Assembly: GCA_035943935.1 (NCBI GenBank)
Contig: DASZBR010000020.1
Span: 1-64,000, forward strand
DNA length: 64,000 nt
Direction: 5' to 3'
Source of the DNA: DASZBR01 sp035943935
GTDB taxonomy: Bacteria > Pseudomonadota > Gammaproteobacteria > DASZBR01
Shown here piece by piece: positions 50,314 through 58,826 of this stretch. Under the pieces are notes generated by a model that was not told the origin of the DNA, searched no databases, and worked only from the letters and a program-made list of their open reading frames with translations. The stretch's first letter is position 1. Each line of letters begins with the position of its first letter. A program made the position numbers and the translations under genes.

Positions 50314-52025
50314 CACAGAAACCTCGATTAGGCGAATTACTGATTTCGCACAATGTGATTACGGCAGAGCAATTTAAAAAAGTCGTTGAAAAACAGCAAG
50401 CTGAAGGTGGAAAGATAAGTCATTTATTAGTCGACATGGGATTTGTTGATGAAGAGACATTGCTACGATTTTTGTCTCAACAATTAGATATTCCTTTTGT
50501 TGATTTAAAGCATTATGAGTTGAATCCTGATCTTGTTCATCGACTCTCTGAATCTTTTTCGCGTCGCTCTCAAGTTATTTTGTTAGATGAAACAGAGCAG
50601 GGCTTTTTAGTCGGGATGGTTGATCCTCAAGATATTATTGCCTCCGATGAATTGTCACGGTTATTAAAACGACCTTTGAAATTAGCCTTAGTGCGAGAGT
50701 CGGATTGGCTGACCAGTATTGATGCGATGTATCGTCACTCAGAAGAAATTTCAGCTTACGCCAAAGAATTGTCAGAAGAAGTCGGTACAGAAACGAAAGT
50801 AGACTCGGGGCAGTCAGCCAATTTAGAAGAAGCGTATGAAGCACCCGTCACAAAATTATTGCAGTCTATTTTTCGTGATGCGATGCAAATGCGTGCTTCA
50901 GATATTCATATTGAGCCTGATGAGCTGACATTGCGTATTCGTCAGCGTATTGATGGAGTGTTGCACGAACGAGAAATTGCCGAAAAAGGAATTGCTCCCG
51001 CGCTTTCATTACGGTTGAAATTAATGGGCGGCTTAAAAATTGCTGAGAGACGTTTGCCGCAAGATGGACGATTTAGTATTACAATTCATGGTAAAGAGAT
51101 TGATGTGCGTTTATCAACGATGCCGGTACAGTATGGTGAATCGGTTGTAATGCGGTTGTTAGATAAAGCCAGCATTAATTTAAATATAGAGCAATTAAGT
51201 ATTTCGCCCTCTGTTTTAGAAGCAATGAAACGATTATTGAAATTGCCGTATGGCATGATATTAATCACAGGACCAACAGGAAGTGGAAAAACGTCTACAC
51301 TCTATGCGATGTTAAGTGAATTAAATGATTCTGAAACTAAAATCATTACCGTAGAAGATCCCGTTGAGTATCGATTGCCGCGTATTAATCAAGTTCAAGT
51401 GCATCCTCAAATTGGATTAACCTTTGCGAGTATTTTACGCTCGGCGTTACGTCAAGATCCGGATGTCATCATGATCGGAGAAATTCGAGACAGCGAGACG
51501 GCTAATATTGCGATGAATGCAGCCATGACAGGACACTTCGTCTTAGCAACGATGCATACCAATGATGCTGTTAGCAGTGTGACGCGATTAATGGAAATGG
51601 AAAATGAAACTTATGTTGTGGCAGCAGGATTAAGAGCAGTGATGTCGCAGCGTCTTTTGCGTCGAATTTGCAATGAATGTATCAAAGTACATGAGCTCGA
51701 TATAACTGAAAAAATGTGGCTCAAAAAAGTCATGGGTGAGAGATATGCTAAAGTGCAATTCAAAAGCGGAGCAGGGTGTAAACATTGTTTTAATACCGGC
51801 TTCAAAGGTCGAGTTCCCATTTTTGAATTGATAGAAATTAATGACGCGATAGCAGATACGCTTACGGGGAATGACTTGACAGCTTTTTCAAAAGCAGTGA
51901 AAAATACAGGCTATGTAACATTATTAGACAGTGCATTAGCATTGGCAGAGCAGGGTGTAACGACAGTAGATGAAGTGCTACGCGTTACCGCAACCTTAAG
52001 TAGTTTAGTTGAGTCCACGGAGTAA
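50310..52025 (+). CDS. mshE: MSHA extension ATPase MshE (PilB/GspE-like)
   Basis: 571 residues. N-terminal MshEN domain (RLGELLISHNVITAEQFKKVVEKQ). Walker A GPTGSGKTST, Asp box ITVEDPVEYRLP, Walker B DPDVIMIGEIRD and His box AMTGHFVLATMHT lie in order. A CxxC pair in RRICNECIKVHE plus CKHC binds zinc. The c-di-GMP-binding pattern of MshEN is only partly kept: RLGxL is present in the first half, while the second half has KIS in place of RLG, so nucleotide control is uncertain. Confidence 0.94.
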   Translation: MTQKPRLGELLISHNVITAEQFKKVVEKQQAEGGKISHLLVDMGFVDEETLLRFLSQQLDIPFVDLKHYELNPDLVHRLSESFSRRSQVILLDETEQGFLVGMVDPQDIIASDELSRLLKRPLKLALVRESDWLTSIDAMYRHSEEISAYAKELSEEVGTETKVDSGQSANLEEAYEAPVTKLLQSIFRDAMQMRASDIHIEPDELTLRIRQRIDGVLHEREIAEKGIAPALSLRLKLMGGLKIAERRLPQDGRFSITIHGKEIDVRLSTMPVQYGESVVMRLLDKASINLNIEQLSISPSVLEAMKRLLKLPYGMILITGPTGSGKTSTLYAMLSELNDSETKIITVEDPVEYRLPRINQVQVHPQIGLTFASILRSALRQDPDVIMIGEIRDSETANIAMNAAMTGHFVLATMHTNDAVSSVTRLMEMENETYVVAAGLRAVMSQRLLRRICNECIKVHELDITEKMWLKKVMGERYAKVQFKSGAGCKHCFNTGFKGRVPIFELIEINDAIADTLTGNDLTAFSKAVKNTGYVTLLDSALALAEQGVTTVDEVLRVTATLSSLVESTE

Positions 52026-52027
52026 AT

Positions 52028-53263
52028 ATGCCGATATTTAATTACAAGGGACGTGTTGCCGACAAGCAAGCTGTCGAAGGAAAAATTGAAAGTATTTCGA
52101 TGGATACGGCCATTATCCAGTTGGTAGAAAAAGGCATTACAGTGGTTGATATTTATCCGGCAGAACAGAAAAATTTATTGAAAGCATTCTTAACCATGCG
52201 CATCAATAAACAATCGGTGAAATTACAAGAGCTTATTATTTTTTGTCGCCAAATGTATACCTTAACAAAAGCGGGTATTTCAATTGTCATCGCGATTCGC
52301 CGTCTTGCGGAAATTACACGGAATCCTTTATTTGCCGATACTCTCAACGGTGTTGAGAAAGGTCTTTTGGCGGGTCAAAGTTTAGGGGTGTGTTTACGTC
52401 ACTATCCTCAGGTTTTCCCTTCACTTTTTATGGAATTAATACAAGTGGGTGAAGAGTCTGGGCATCTCGATGATTCTTTTCAACAAGTGGGTAATTATTT
52501 GCAACTTGAATTTGACACGATTCGCCGCGTTAAAAGTACGATTCGTTATCCATTGATGGTGATCTGTGCAATTACGGCTGCAATTATTATTGTGAATATT
52601 TTTGTGGTGCCAAATTTTGCAAAACTTTATGGTAGTTTTCAAACTCAGTTGCCGGCAGTCACCCGATTGTTGATCAGTTTTTCAAATATGATGGTTGCAG
52701 ATTGGTTGTATTTTTTAATAGCCATTATTGTTGGTGTAATGCTTATTCGCAGTTATCTCAATACGCTTGGTGGAAAATTAGCGTGGGACAAGTATCAGCT
52801 TCGATTACCCATTATAGGTGGTATTCTAGAGCGTATTATGTTGTCTCGGTTTGCGCGAACGTTGGCGATTGTTTTTCGTGCCGGTATTTCGTTAGACAGA
52901 GGTATTCGTTTATTGGCGGGTTCAGTGGGAAATGCCTATGCCAAAGAAAAAATTTTAATTATGCAAACGAAGATTGAAAATGGTGAAAAATTAAGCCAAG
53001 CAGCGGCAGAGACAAAAATGTTTTCGCCATTAGTGCTACAAATGATTTCAGTGGGTGAAGAGACGGGTGCCATGGACGTGATGTTAGATCAAGTGGCGGG
53101 TTTTTATGAGGACGAAGTTGATTACGACTTGGACAGCTTAGGTGCAAAAATCGAGCCTATTTTGCTCTTAATTGTTGCTGGCATGGTGTTGTTTTTAGCG
53201 CTTGCTGTCTTTCTACCTTTATGGGATATTTACCAGTTTGCACAACCGGCAAAGGGACCGTAA
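52028..53263 (+). CDS. mshG: MSHA inner-membrane platform protein MshG (PilC/GspF-like)
   Basis: 411 residues with two GspF domains. Domain one has FCRQMYTLTKAGISIVIAIRRLAEI and IQVGEESGHLDDSF; domain two has FARTLAIVFRAGISLDRGIRLLAGSVGN and ISVGEETGAMDVML. Three membrane helices, the last near residues 375-400. Anchors the ATPases. Confidence 0.93.
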   Translation: MPIFNYKGRVADKQAVEGKIESISMDTAIIQLVEKGITVVDIYPAEQKNLLKAFLTMRINKQSVKLQELIIFCRQMYTLTKAGISIVIAIRRLAEITRNPLFADTLNGVEKGLLAGQSLGVCLRHYPQVFPSLFMELIQVGEESGHLDDSFQQVGNYLQLEFDTIRRVKSTIRYPLMVICAITAAIIIVNIFVVPNFAKLYGSFQTQLPAVTRLLISFSNMMVADWLYFLIAIIVGVMLIRSYLNTLGGKLAWDKYQLRLPIIGGILERIMLSRFARTLAIVFRAGISLDRGIRLLAGSVGNAYAKEKILIMQTKIENGEKLSQAAAETKMFSPLVLQMISVGEETGAMDVMLDQVAGFYEDEVDYDLDSLGAKIEPILLLIVAGMVLFLALAVFLPLWDIYQFAQPAKGP

Positions 53264-54303
53264 TGAATATTCAGGAACTTCTAACACTCGCCATTGAGCG
53301 CAAAGCATCTGACTTACATATCTCAGATAATTTAGGCCCTCGTATTCGTATTGACGGTGAATTAATCCCTCTCAATCTTCCCACCGGGTCAAAGCGAAAT
53401 GTTCTTGAATTATTATCGCCGGTTGTTTCCAAAAATCATCTCGAAAATTTTGAGGCTAATTGGGAAACGGATTTTTCAATGATGCTTCCGGATGTGGGGC
53501 ATTTTCGTGTCAATATATTTCGACAAAACTTCGGCACCAGTGCAGCACTACGTGTGATTCCGCCGCGTACATTTACGCTGGATGAATTAGGTTTGCCACC
53601 AATTATTAAAAAAATTGCAGAAATGCCAAATGGCTTAGTGTTGGTCACGGGTCCAACAGGATGTGGAAAGAGTACAACGCTGGCGGCAATCATTCAGCAT
53701 ATTAATAAGCGACTCACCAAACATATTATTACCATTGAAGACCCTATTGAATATGTTCATGAAAGTTTAAGTTGTATTATTGACCAACGTGAAGTTGGCA
53801 GAGACACTAAAAGTTTTTCAGCCGCACTGCGTTCCGCGTTGCGTGAAGATCCGGATATTATTCTTGTTGGAGAGTTACGAGATTTAGAAACGGTTCAATT
53901 AGCGTTAACCGCGGCTGAAACAGGCCACTTAGTTTTCGCAACGCTGCACACGTCATCTGCTCCCAAAACCATCGATCGTATTATTGATATTTTTCCGGCA
54001 GGTGGTGAACGTTCGTTGATTCAAAATATTTTATCCGAATCGCTTCAATCCGTAATTTCGCAAAAGCTGTTGAAAAAAGTGGGAGGAGGTCGAGTCTCAG
54101 CCATCGAGCTCATGATGTGTACTCCTGCTATTCGAAGTTTGATTCGCGATGACAAGATTTCTCAAATTAGTTCCGCTATTCAAACCGGGGCTGATGTTGG
54201 GATGCAGACCATGGATCAGCACTTGAAAAAGCTGGTAATGGACAAGGTAATATCGCCAGAGACGGCGGCCCAAGTGGCAAATAATAAAGATTTCTTTAAG
54301 TAG
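53263..54303 (+). CDS. pilT: Pilus retraction ATPase PilT
   Basis: 346 residues from ATG 53263, overlapping the mshG stop. ASDLHIS, Walker A GPTGCGKSTT, ITIEDPIEYVH, DPDIILVGELRD and TGHLVFATLHTSSA, and the PilT-specific AIRSLIRDDKISQI (AIRNLIRE motif) towards the end. A retraction motor coded inside an msh locus is unusual; Vibrio MSHA uses a PilT coded elsewhere. Confidence 0.93.
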   Translation: MNIQELLTLAIERKASDLHISDNLGPRIRIDGELIPLNLPTGSKRNVLELLSPVVSKNHLENFEANWETDFSMMLPDVGHFRVNIFRQNFGTSAALRVIPPRTFTLDELGLPPIIKKIAEMPNGLVLVTGPTGCGKSTTLAAIIQHINKRLTKHIITIEDPIEYVHESLSCIIDQREVGRDTKSFSAALRSALREDPDIILVGELRDLETVQLALTAAETGHLVFATLHTSSAPKTIDRIIDIFPAGGERSLIQNILSESLQSVISQKLLKKVGGGRVSAIELMMCTPAIRSLIRDDKISQISSAIQTGADVGMQTMDQHLKKLVMDKVISPETAAQVANNKDFFK

Positions 54304-54350
54304 TATAATGATTAGCGAGGATTTTAACTTTTGACCCTAAAGGAGCATTT

Positions 54351-54803
54351 ATGAAAAGACGTACTTCAACAGCCGGTTTTACCTTGATCGAATTAATTAT
54401 CGTCATCGTAATCATCGGTATTTTGGCGGGAATTGCAATACCTCGTTTTATTAATCAAACCACAAATGCTCGTATTGCAGCGCTGAATGGTTTGGCAGGT
54501 GCAATTAACTCTTCGGTTATGTTGGCGCAGGCAGAATATATTGCAGAAGGTAATAGTTCATCCAGTGCAGCGACTTCTATCACCATGAACGGAACGCCGG
54601 TTACAGTTTTAGCGGGTACTGGGGTACCGCAGGGTACTGCAGCAGGTATCGGCACTGCATTAACGAATAATACCGGGTTTACGGCGGCTTATACGGGTGG
54701 TGTTGCGACTTATACGTTTACGAACAATGCTCCGACAGGAACGTGTAACGTGACTTTTACCGCGTCTACTGCACTTACTGCAGTAAACTCAGCTAACTGT
54801 TAA
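54351..54803 (+). CDS. Major type IV pilin, MshA-like (copy 1)
   Basis: 150 residues. AAAGGAG ribosome site. Signal TAG|FTLIELIIVIVIIGILAGIAIPRFINQ, N-linked segment NARIAALNGLAGAINSSVMLAQAEYIAEG and a C-terminal Cys pair (residues ~133 and 150) bracketing the D-loop. The strong leader and TATAAT-like hexamer at 54303-54308 suggest high expression. Closely related to the pilin at 55861. Confidence 0.9.
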   Translation: MKRRTSTAGFTLIELIIVIVIIGILAGIAIPRFINQTTNARIAALNGLAGAINSSVMLAQAEYIAEGNSSSSAATSITMNGTPVTVLAGTGVPQGTAAGIGTALTNNTGFTAAYTGGVATYTFTNNAPTGTCNVTFTASTALTAVNSANC

Positions 54804-54820
54804 TGTTTTTTTGTATTGTC

Positions 54821-54856
54821 GCATTTGTGAGAATAATTTTTTGTTCTCGCAAATGT
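54821..54856 (+). terminator. Stem-loop after the first major pilin gene
   Basis: GCATTTGTGAGAA (54821-54833) pairs with TTCTCGCAAATGT (54844-54856) with two G-U pairs, giving a 13-bp stem and 10-base loop. A T-run follows 6 bases later. It should end or weaken transcription between the pilin and the DciA-like gene. Confidence 0.65.
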
Positions 54857-55199
54857 GGCAAGTGTTTTTCTGCGAGTGATTAGTTTGAAAAAAGTCAGTG
54901 AAATTCAAATATTATCAGTTGGAAATATATATCAAAAAGTAAGCCAGCTTACGCTACTCCAAAAAGAAGTCCGCAACTTTCTTCCAGACGAGTTGCGAAT
55001 GCATTGCAGTGTAGCGAATTTTGAAAAAGGCATATTGGTTTTTGCCGTTGAAAGTTCAGCGTGGGCGATGCGTTTTCGTTTTGTGGTTACTGAGTTATTG
55101 GCACAATTACGAAAAGAAGGGAAACTACATCAACTTTCTTCCATAGAATATTATGTAGAGCCTGACTTTTTGAATTTATTCAAGGAGGAGTTTTTATGA
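54855..55199 (+). CDS. DciA-like (DUF721) protein
   Basis: Up to 114 residues. LQKEVRNFLPDELRMHCSVANFEKGILVFAVESSAWAMRFRFVVTELLAQLRKEG is the DUF721/DciA core, which in most bacteria loads the replicative helicase DnaB. The start is unclear: GTG 54855 lies in the hairpin, and GTG 54876 or TTG 54885 are better placed but have poor ribosome sites. Its position between pilin genes is odd. It overlaps the next pilin by 4 bp (ATGA). Confidence 0.78.
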   Translation: MASVFLRVISLKKVSEIQILSVGNIYQKVSQLTLLQKEVRNFLPDELRMHCSVANFEKGILVFAVESSAWAMRFRFVVTELLAQLRKEGKLHQLSSIEYYVEPDFLNLFKEEFL

Positions 55200-55621
55200 A
55201 AAAGATTGCCCAAGTAGGTTCTACGTTTGTTGAAGTTATGTTTATCGTTGTTATTGTATGTGGTATTTCCGCTTTTCTTATTCCTCGGTCACTTAACCAA
55301 ACGTCATCTGCGCGTACGATTGCAATGAGTACGCTATCAACAGCGCTGACAACAACCGTTATGTTGGCAAAGACAGAATATAAAATTGAGGGCGGGCATA
55401 CTCTAATTCGAATGAGCGGACGACAGGTAAAAGTAGCGCAGGGTACAGGTTTTCCTGAAGGATCACCCGAAGGTATTGGCGCTGCATTAAACCACATTCA
55501 TGGATTTATACCGACGTTTGGTCAAATCACAACCTATAATTTTTCTTCTTCTCTTGCTAATTGTAATGTCACGTATGATTCTTCAACGGGTATTGTAACG
55601 GCAGCAACTCAAGGCTGTTAG
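55196..55621 (+). CDS. Divergent MshA-like pilin with altered cleavage site
   Basis: 141 residues with AAGGAGGAG upstream. The signal reads AQVG|STFVEVMFIVVIVCGISAFLIPRSLNQ: Gly-1 and Glu5 are kept but residue +1 is Ser and not Phe. The head keeps the MshA order (TTTVMLAKTEYKIEGG, VAQGTGFPEG, NCNVTYDSSTG, final Cys). It may be a decaying paralogue or a minor subunit. It is coupled to the DciA-like gene. Confidence 0.75.
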   Translation: MKKIAQVGSTFVEVMFIVVIVCGISAFLIPRSLNQTSSARTIAMSTLSTALTTTVMLAKTEYKIEGGHTLIRMSGRQVKVAQGTGFPEGSPEGIGAALNHIHGFIPTFGQITTYNFSSSLANCNVTYDSSTGIVTAATQGC

Positions 55622-55624
55622 TTC

Positions 55625-55844
55625 TCCGTTGCGCATACTGGGATGTTAAATGGATTAGCTGGGTCATTGAATGAAGCTGTGAGGTTAGTGCAGGCGGAAT
55701 ATATGGCAGAAGGTAATGGTGCAAGTAGCGCAGCCACATCCATTACGATGATATGTATTTTCCAATAATCCTCCTGCAACTAATTGTAATGCTACGTATG
55801 ATTCTTCTACCGGTAGAGTTTTGGTGAAAACGAGTGGTTGTTGA
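55625..55844 (+). pseudogene. Internally deleted MshA-type pilin fragment
   Basis: Reading from 55625 gives a segment aligned to the pilins (LNGLAGSLNEAVRLVQAEYMAEGNGASSAATSITM) up to 55750. Then, shifted by one base from 55752, comes the pilin C-terminus (YVFSNNPPATNCNATYDSSTGRVLVKTSGC and stop at 55844). The signal peptide and about 40 central codons are missing. It cannot yield a pilin but keeps the variable C-terminal cassette. Confidence 0.85.
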
Positions 55845-55860
55845 TGAACAAGGAGATGTG

Positions 55861-56310
55861 ATGACAAAACAGACAAGCAAGGGATTTACGTTAATTGAAT
55901 TAATTGTCGTCATTGTTATTATTGGTATTTTGGCGGGAATTGCCATTCCCCGATTTATTAATCAAACCTCGAATGCACGTACGGCAGCGCTCAATGGATT
56001 GGCAGGTACGCTTAATTCCGCTGTGTTGTTATCGCAATCAGAATATGTTGCCGAGGGAAATGCTGCGTCAAGTTCAAGTACATCCATTACCATGAATGGG
56101 ACTGCTGTTACCGTTGTTGCAGGTACCGGCGTGCCAGCTGCTACTGCAGCAGGTATGGGTGCTGCAATCATTCAGGCTCCCGGATTTACGCCAGCTTATA
56201 GTGGCGGTGTGGCGACATATACGTTTACCCAAAACCCACCAGCGGGAACGTGTAATGCAACGTATACTTCTGCGACAGGTTTAGTTGCAGTGAATGCAGG
56301 AGGTTGTTAG
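55861..56310 (+). CDS. Major type IV pilin, MshA-like (copy 2)
   Basis: 149 residues. ATG 55861 follows AAGGAG at 5 bp. Signal SKG|FTLIELIVVIVIIGILAGIAIPRFINQ, then NARTAALNGLAGTLNSAVLLSQSEYVAEGN, VTVVAGTGVPAATAAGMGAA and two C-terminal cysteines. About 70 percent like copy 1 by eye, with most differences in the head. Last gene of the pilus locus; convergent overlap of 4 bp with hpt. Confidence 0.9.
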   Translation: MTKQTSKGFTLIELIVVIVIIGILAGIAIPRFINQTSNARTAALNGLAGTLNSAVLLSQSEYVAEGNAASSSSTSITMNGTAVTVVAGTGVPAATAAGMGAAIIQAPGFTPAYSGGVATYTFTQNPPAGTCNATYTSATGLVAVNAGGC

Positions 56311-56864
56311 GGGAGCATGAAAATACCTGGCGCATTACGTAAATATTCTTCGTAATCTAGGCCATAACCAAAGATCCAATGATTCGGAATTTCGAGTCCC
56401 GTAAAATCTGCTTTTTTCAAACCCTCAGGAACGCGACATTCGAATTTATCCAGCAATACGACGGTCAATACTTTTTTAGCGCCTTTTGCGTAACAATATT
56501 CTGAGACAGCTTGAAGCGTGACGCCTTTATCTAAAACATCATCCAGAATTAATACGGTCCTGTCTTTTAAATTTGTACCGGGCTCTGCTTTCCACACTAA
56601 TTCACCGGGATTATTGTTTTTTCCTTGATAACGCGTCGCATGGATGTAATCTAATTCCAAGGGAAAATCTAATCTATGCAATAAATTCCCCGTCAACACT
56701 AATCCGCCAATCATGATGCACAATAAAACGGGATTTTCTTCTGAAATCTTTTCGTGAATTTCTTTGGCTAATCGATCTAATTCGTTTTCAAGTTCCTCTC
56801 GCGTATGTAAACAAACGGCTTTTTTATAGACTTCTTGAATATGTTTAGGAATGGTCATGTTCAA
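56307..56864 (-). CDS. hpt: Hypoxanthine-guanine phosphoribosyltransferase
   Basis: 185 residues. PRPP-binding motif VLILDDVLDKGVTL, ELDYIHATRYQG upstream and the late NHWIFGYGLDYEEYLRNAPGIF are the purine phosphoribosyltransferase pattern. Salvages hypoxanthine and guanine. It overlaps nagZ by 20 bp, so the two are co-transcribed. Confidence 0.93.
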   Translation of the reverse strand: MNMTIPKHIQEVYKKAVCLHTREELENELDRLAKEIHEKISEENPVLLCIMIGGLVLTGNLLHRLDFPLELDYIHATRYQGKNNNPGELVWKAEPGTNLKDRTVLILDDVLDKGVTLQAVSEYCYAKGAKKVLTVVLLDKFECRVPEGLKKADFTGLEIPNHWIFGYGLDYEEYLRNAPGIFMLP

Positions 56865-57729
56865 TTACCTCAATGGCGGCTGGACGATTATTGCAAATCA
56901 GGATCATATCACATCCTGCTGCTTTGGCTTTTGCAACTCTTTCGATCATATTACCCATCGGGCTTGCACCCTCCATGGATAAATCATCGCTAAAAATAAG
57001 ACCTTTAAAATCTAGTTTTTTACGTAATATGGTTTGGAGCCAAAACACTGAGAATCCTGCAGGATTTTTATCAATTTTTTCATAAATCACATGCGCGGGC
57101 ATGATGCCATCCAGCCCCATGTTAATTAATGATTTGAAGGGCAAAATATCTTTTTTATCAATTTCTTCCAGTGTTCGATGATCAACCGGAATGGCAATAT
57201 GCGAATCGGCTTCGACATGGCCGTGACCCGGGAAATGTTTCCCCACCGTAATTAATCCTGCTCTTTTCATGCCTTTTATTAAAGCGCCGGCAAGTTTAAT
57301 AATAACCTCGGGATCATGATGGAAACTTCGATTGCCAATAACTGCACTTAATCCTGCGTCGATATCTAATATAGGTGCGAATGAACAATCGACGCCTGCG
57401 GCTCGTAATTCGCTGGCCATAATAAAGCCAATATTTTCTGATTTTTCTAAAGCGGCTTTTGGATCGGTGTCATATAAATTTCCGAGTTCTCGCATCGGTG
57501 GTAGTTGCGTAAAACCTTCTCGAAAACGCTGCACACGCCCACCTTCGTGATCGACGGCAATCATTAAGGGCGGTGTGCGTAATGCATGAATTTCATTGGT
57601 TAAATGAATTAATTGTTCGAGTGATTCATAATTTCGCGTAAATAAAATAATGCCACCGACTTTAGGGTTTTTTAACAATTTTTTGTCTTCGGGTGTTAAT
57701 TCGGTGCCTTTAATATCAATCATCAACAT
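56845..57729 (-). CDS. nagZ: Beta-N-acetylhexosaminidase NagZ
   Basis: 294 residues (E. coli 341, so short at the C-terminus). GH3 signatures: GGIILFTRNYES, VDHEGGRVQRFREGFTQLPPMRELG, KHFPGHGHVEADSH (catalytic His and Asp on a mobile loop) and IFSDDLSMEGA (nucleophile Asp). Removes GlcNAc from anhydromuropeptides in cell-wall recycling. Confidence 0.94.
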   Translation of the reverse strand: MLMIDIKGTELTPEDKKLLKNPKVGGIILFTRNYESLEQLIHLTNEIHALRTPPLMIAVDHEGGRVQRFREGFTQLPPMRELGNLYDTDPKAALEKSENIGFIMASELRAAGVDCSFAPILDIDAGLSAVIGNRSFHHDPEVIIKLAGALIKGMKRAGLITVGKHFPGHGHVEADSHIAIPVDHRTLEEIDKKDILPFKSLINMGLDGIMPAHVIYEKIDKNPAGFSVFWLQTILRKKLDFKGLIFSDDLSMEGASPMGNMIERVAKAKAAGCDMILICNNRPAAIEVIEHDHS

Positions 57730-57734
57730 AGTCG

Positions 57735-58826
57735 TTATTCCTTTGTGATAGCGTAGCCAGTAATAGCAATAAGTTTATTTTTATAATAGATCAAGGGTAT
57801 TTTGTCTCTTTCCCAGATGGGGATTTCCCATTCTTGAAAAAGATTTTTGAGCGTTCTTGTTTTGTTTAATTTAATTTTTTCGCCACCCGTTCTGAATTTA
57901 ATCGAAATATTTTTATTGTTTAAGTCATAGGGCAAATGTTTTTTGAGCCAAGTAATATCTTTCTTGGATAAACGAGGGGATTGAACAGAAATTTTAGAGA
58001 AATATAATTTATGTTTAAATCTTCTGCATTGATTGTTTCCCCAGGTAACAACAGGATTGCTGTCAGATTTAGCCTGAGAGATTTTGATGATTTCATCTAA
58101 TACTTTTTCAGGGGGTAGATCTAATTTGTGCTTAAGAATCTGATGTCTGATTATATTCTTTTCTTGTGCATGACAATCTTTCTCAGCTTTTTGGCTTAAT
58201 AATTTCTCTTGTGTCGCGCAATGTTGAGAGAATCTATTTAATATTTTTGTAATTTCCGGCCAACGTTTTTTTAAGAGCGGAAAAATTTCTTGCCGTAAAT
58301 AATTGCGATCAAAGCGCGTATCTCGATTACTCGGATCTTCAATCCAGATTAAATTATTTTTTTTGGCATAATCTAAAAGTGTTTTACGGGTAAAATTTAA
58401 GAAGGGTCGTAAAATAAAGCCTTTGCCTAATTCAGATACCATGGGCATCGCAGAAACACCACGCAATCCTGCGCCTCGAAATAATTGTAACAATACCGTT
58501 TCAGCTTGATCATCTTGGTGATGGGCCGTAAATAAAGCCTGATTTTTCTTTAATATTTTCTTGAAAGCATTATAACGAGCGTTGCGTGCAACGGCTTCTA
58601 AACTGTCGCTAGACTTTTTGTTGATTTTCACGCGAATGATTTTCAAGGGAATATCCAACGTTTTGCAAACCGCTGTGCAATGTTTTTCCCAGCTTAACGC
58701 TTCGGGTAATAATTGATGGTTAATATGAACAGCGTGAAGTTTGAATTCAGGATATTCGTGTTTGAGAAAATGCAATAAAACGTGAGAGTCTAAGCCGCCA
58801 CTGAATGCTACCCAATAATTATTCAC
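57735..58826 (-). CDS. tilS: tRNA(Ile)-lysidine synthase
   Basis: 363 residues (E. coli ~430). N-terminal PP-loop FSGGLDSHVLLHFL, then HAVHINHQLLPEA, TAHHQDDQAETVLLQLFRGAGLRG and WIEDPSNRDTRFDRNYLRQEIFPLL. A C-terminal TilS domain is present but short. Changes C34 of tRNA-Ile2 to lysidine so that AUA is read. It overlaps accA by 8 bp. Confidence 0.94.
   Translation of the reverse strand: MNNYWVAFSGGLDSHVLLHFLKHEYPEFKLHAVHINHQLLPEALSWEKHCTAVCKTLDIPLKIIRVKINKKSSDSLEAVARNARYNAFKKILKKNQALFTAHHQDDQAETVLLQLFRGAGLRGVSAMPMVSELGKGFILRPFLNFTRKTLLDYAKKNNLIWIEDPSNRDTRFDRNYLRQEIFPLLKKRWPEITKILNRFSQHCATQEKLLSQKAEKDCHAQEKNIIRHQILKHKLDLPPEKVLDEIIKISQAKSDSNPVVTWGNNQCRRFKHKLYFSKISVQSPRLSKKDITWLKKHLPYDLNNKNISIKFRTGGEKIKLNKTRTLKNLFQEWEIPIWERDKIPLIYYKNKLIAITGYAITKE

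Noticed and set aside
55622..55860. Intact third pilin gene
   Set aside because: The signal peptide and centre are missing and the two remaining parts are in different frames.
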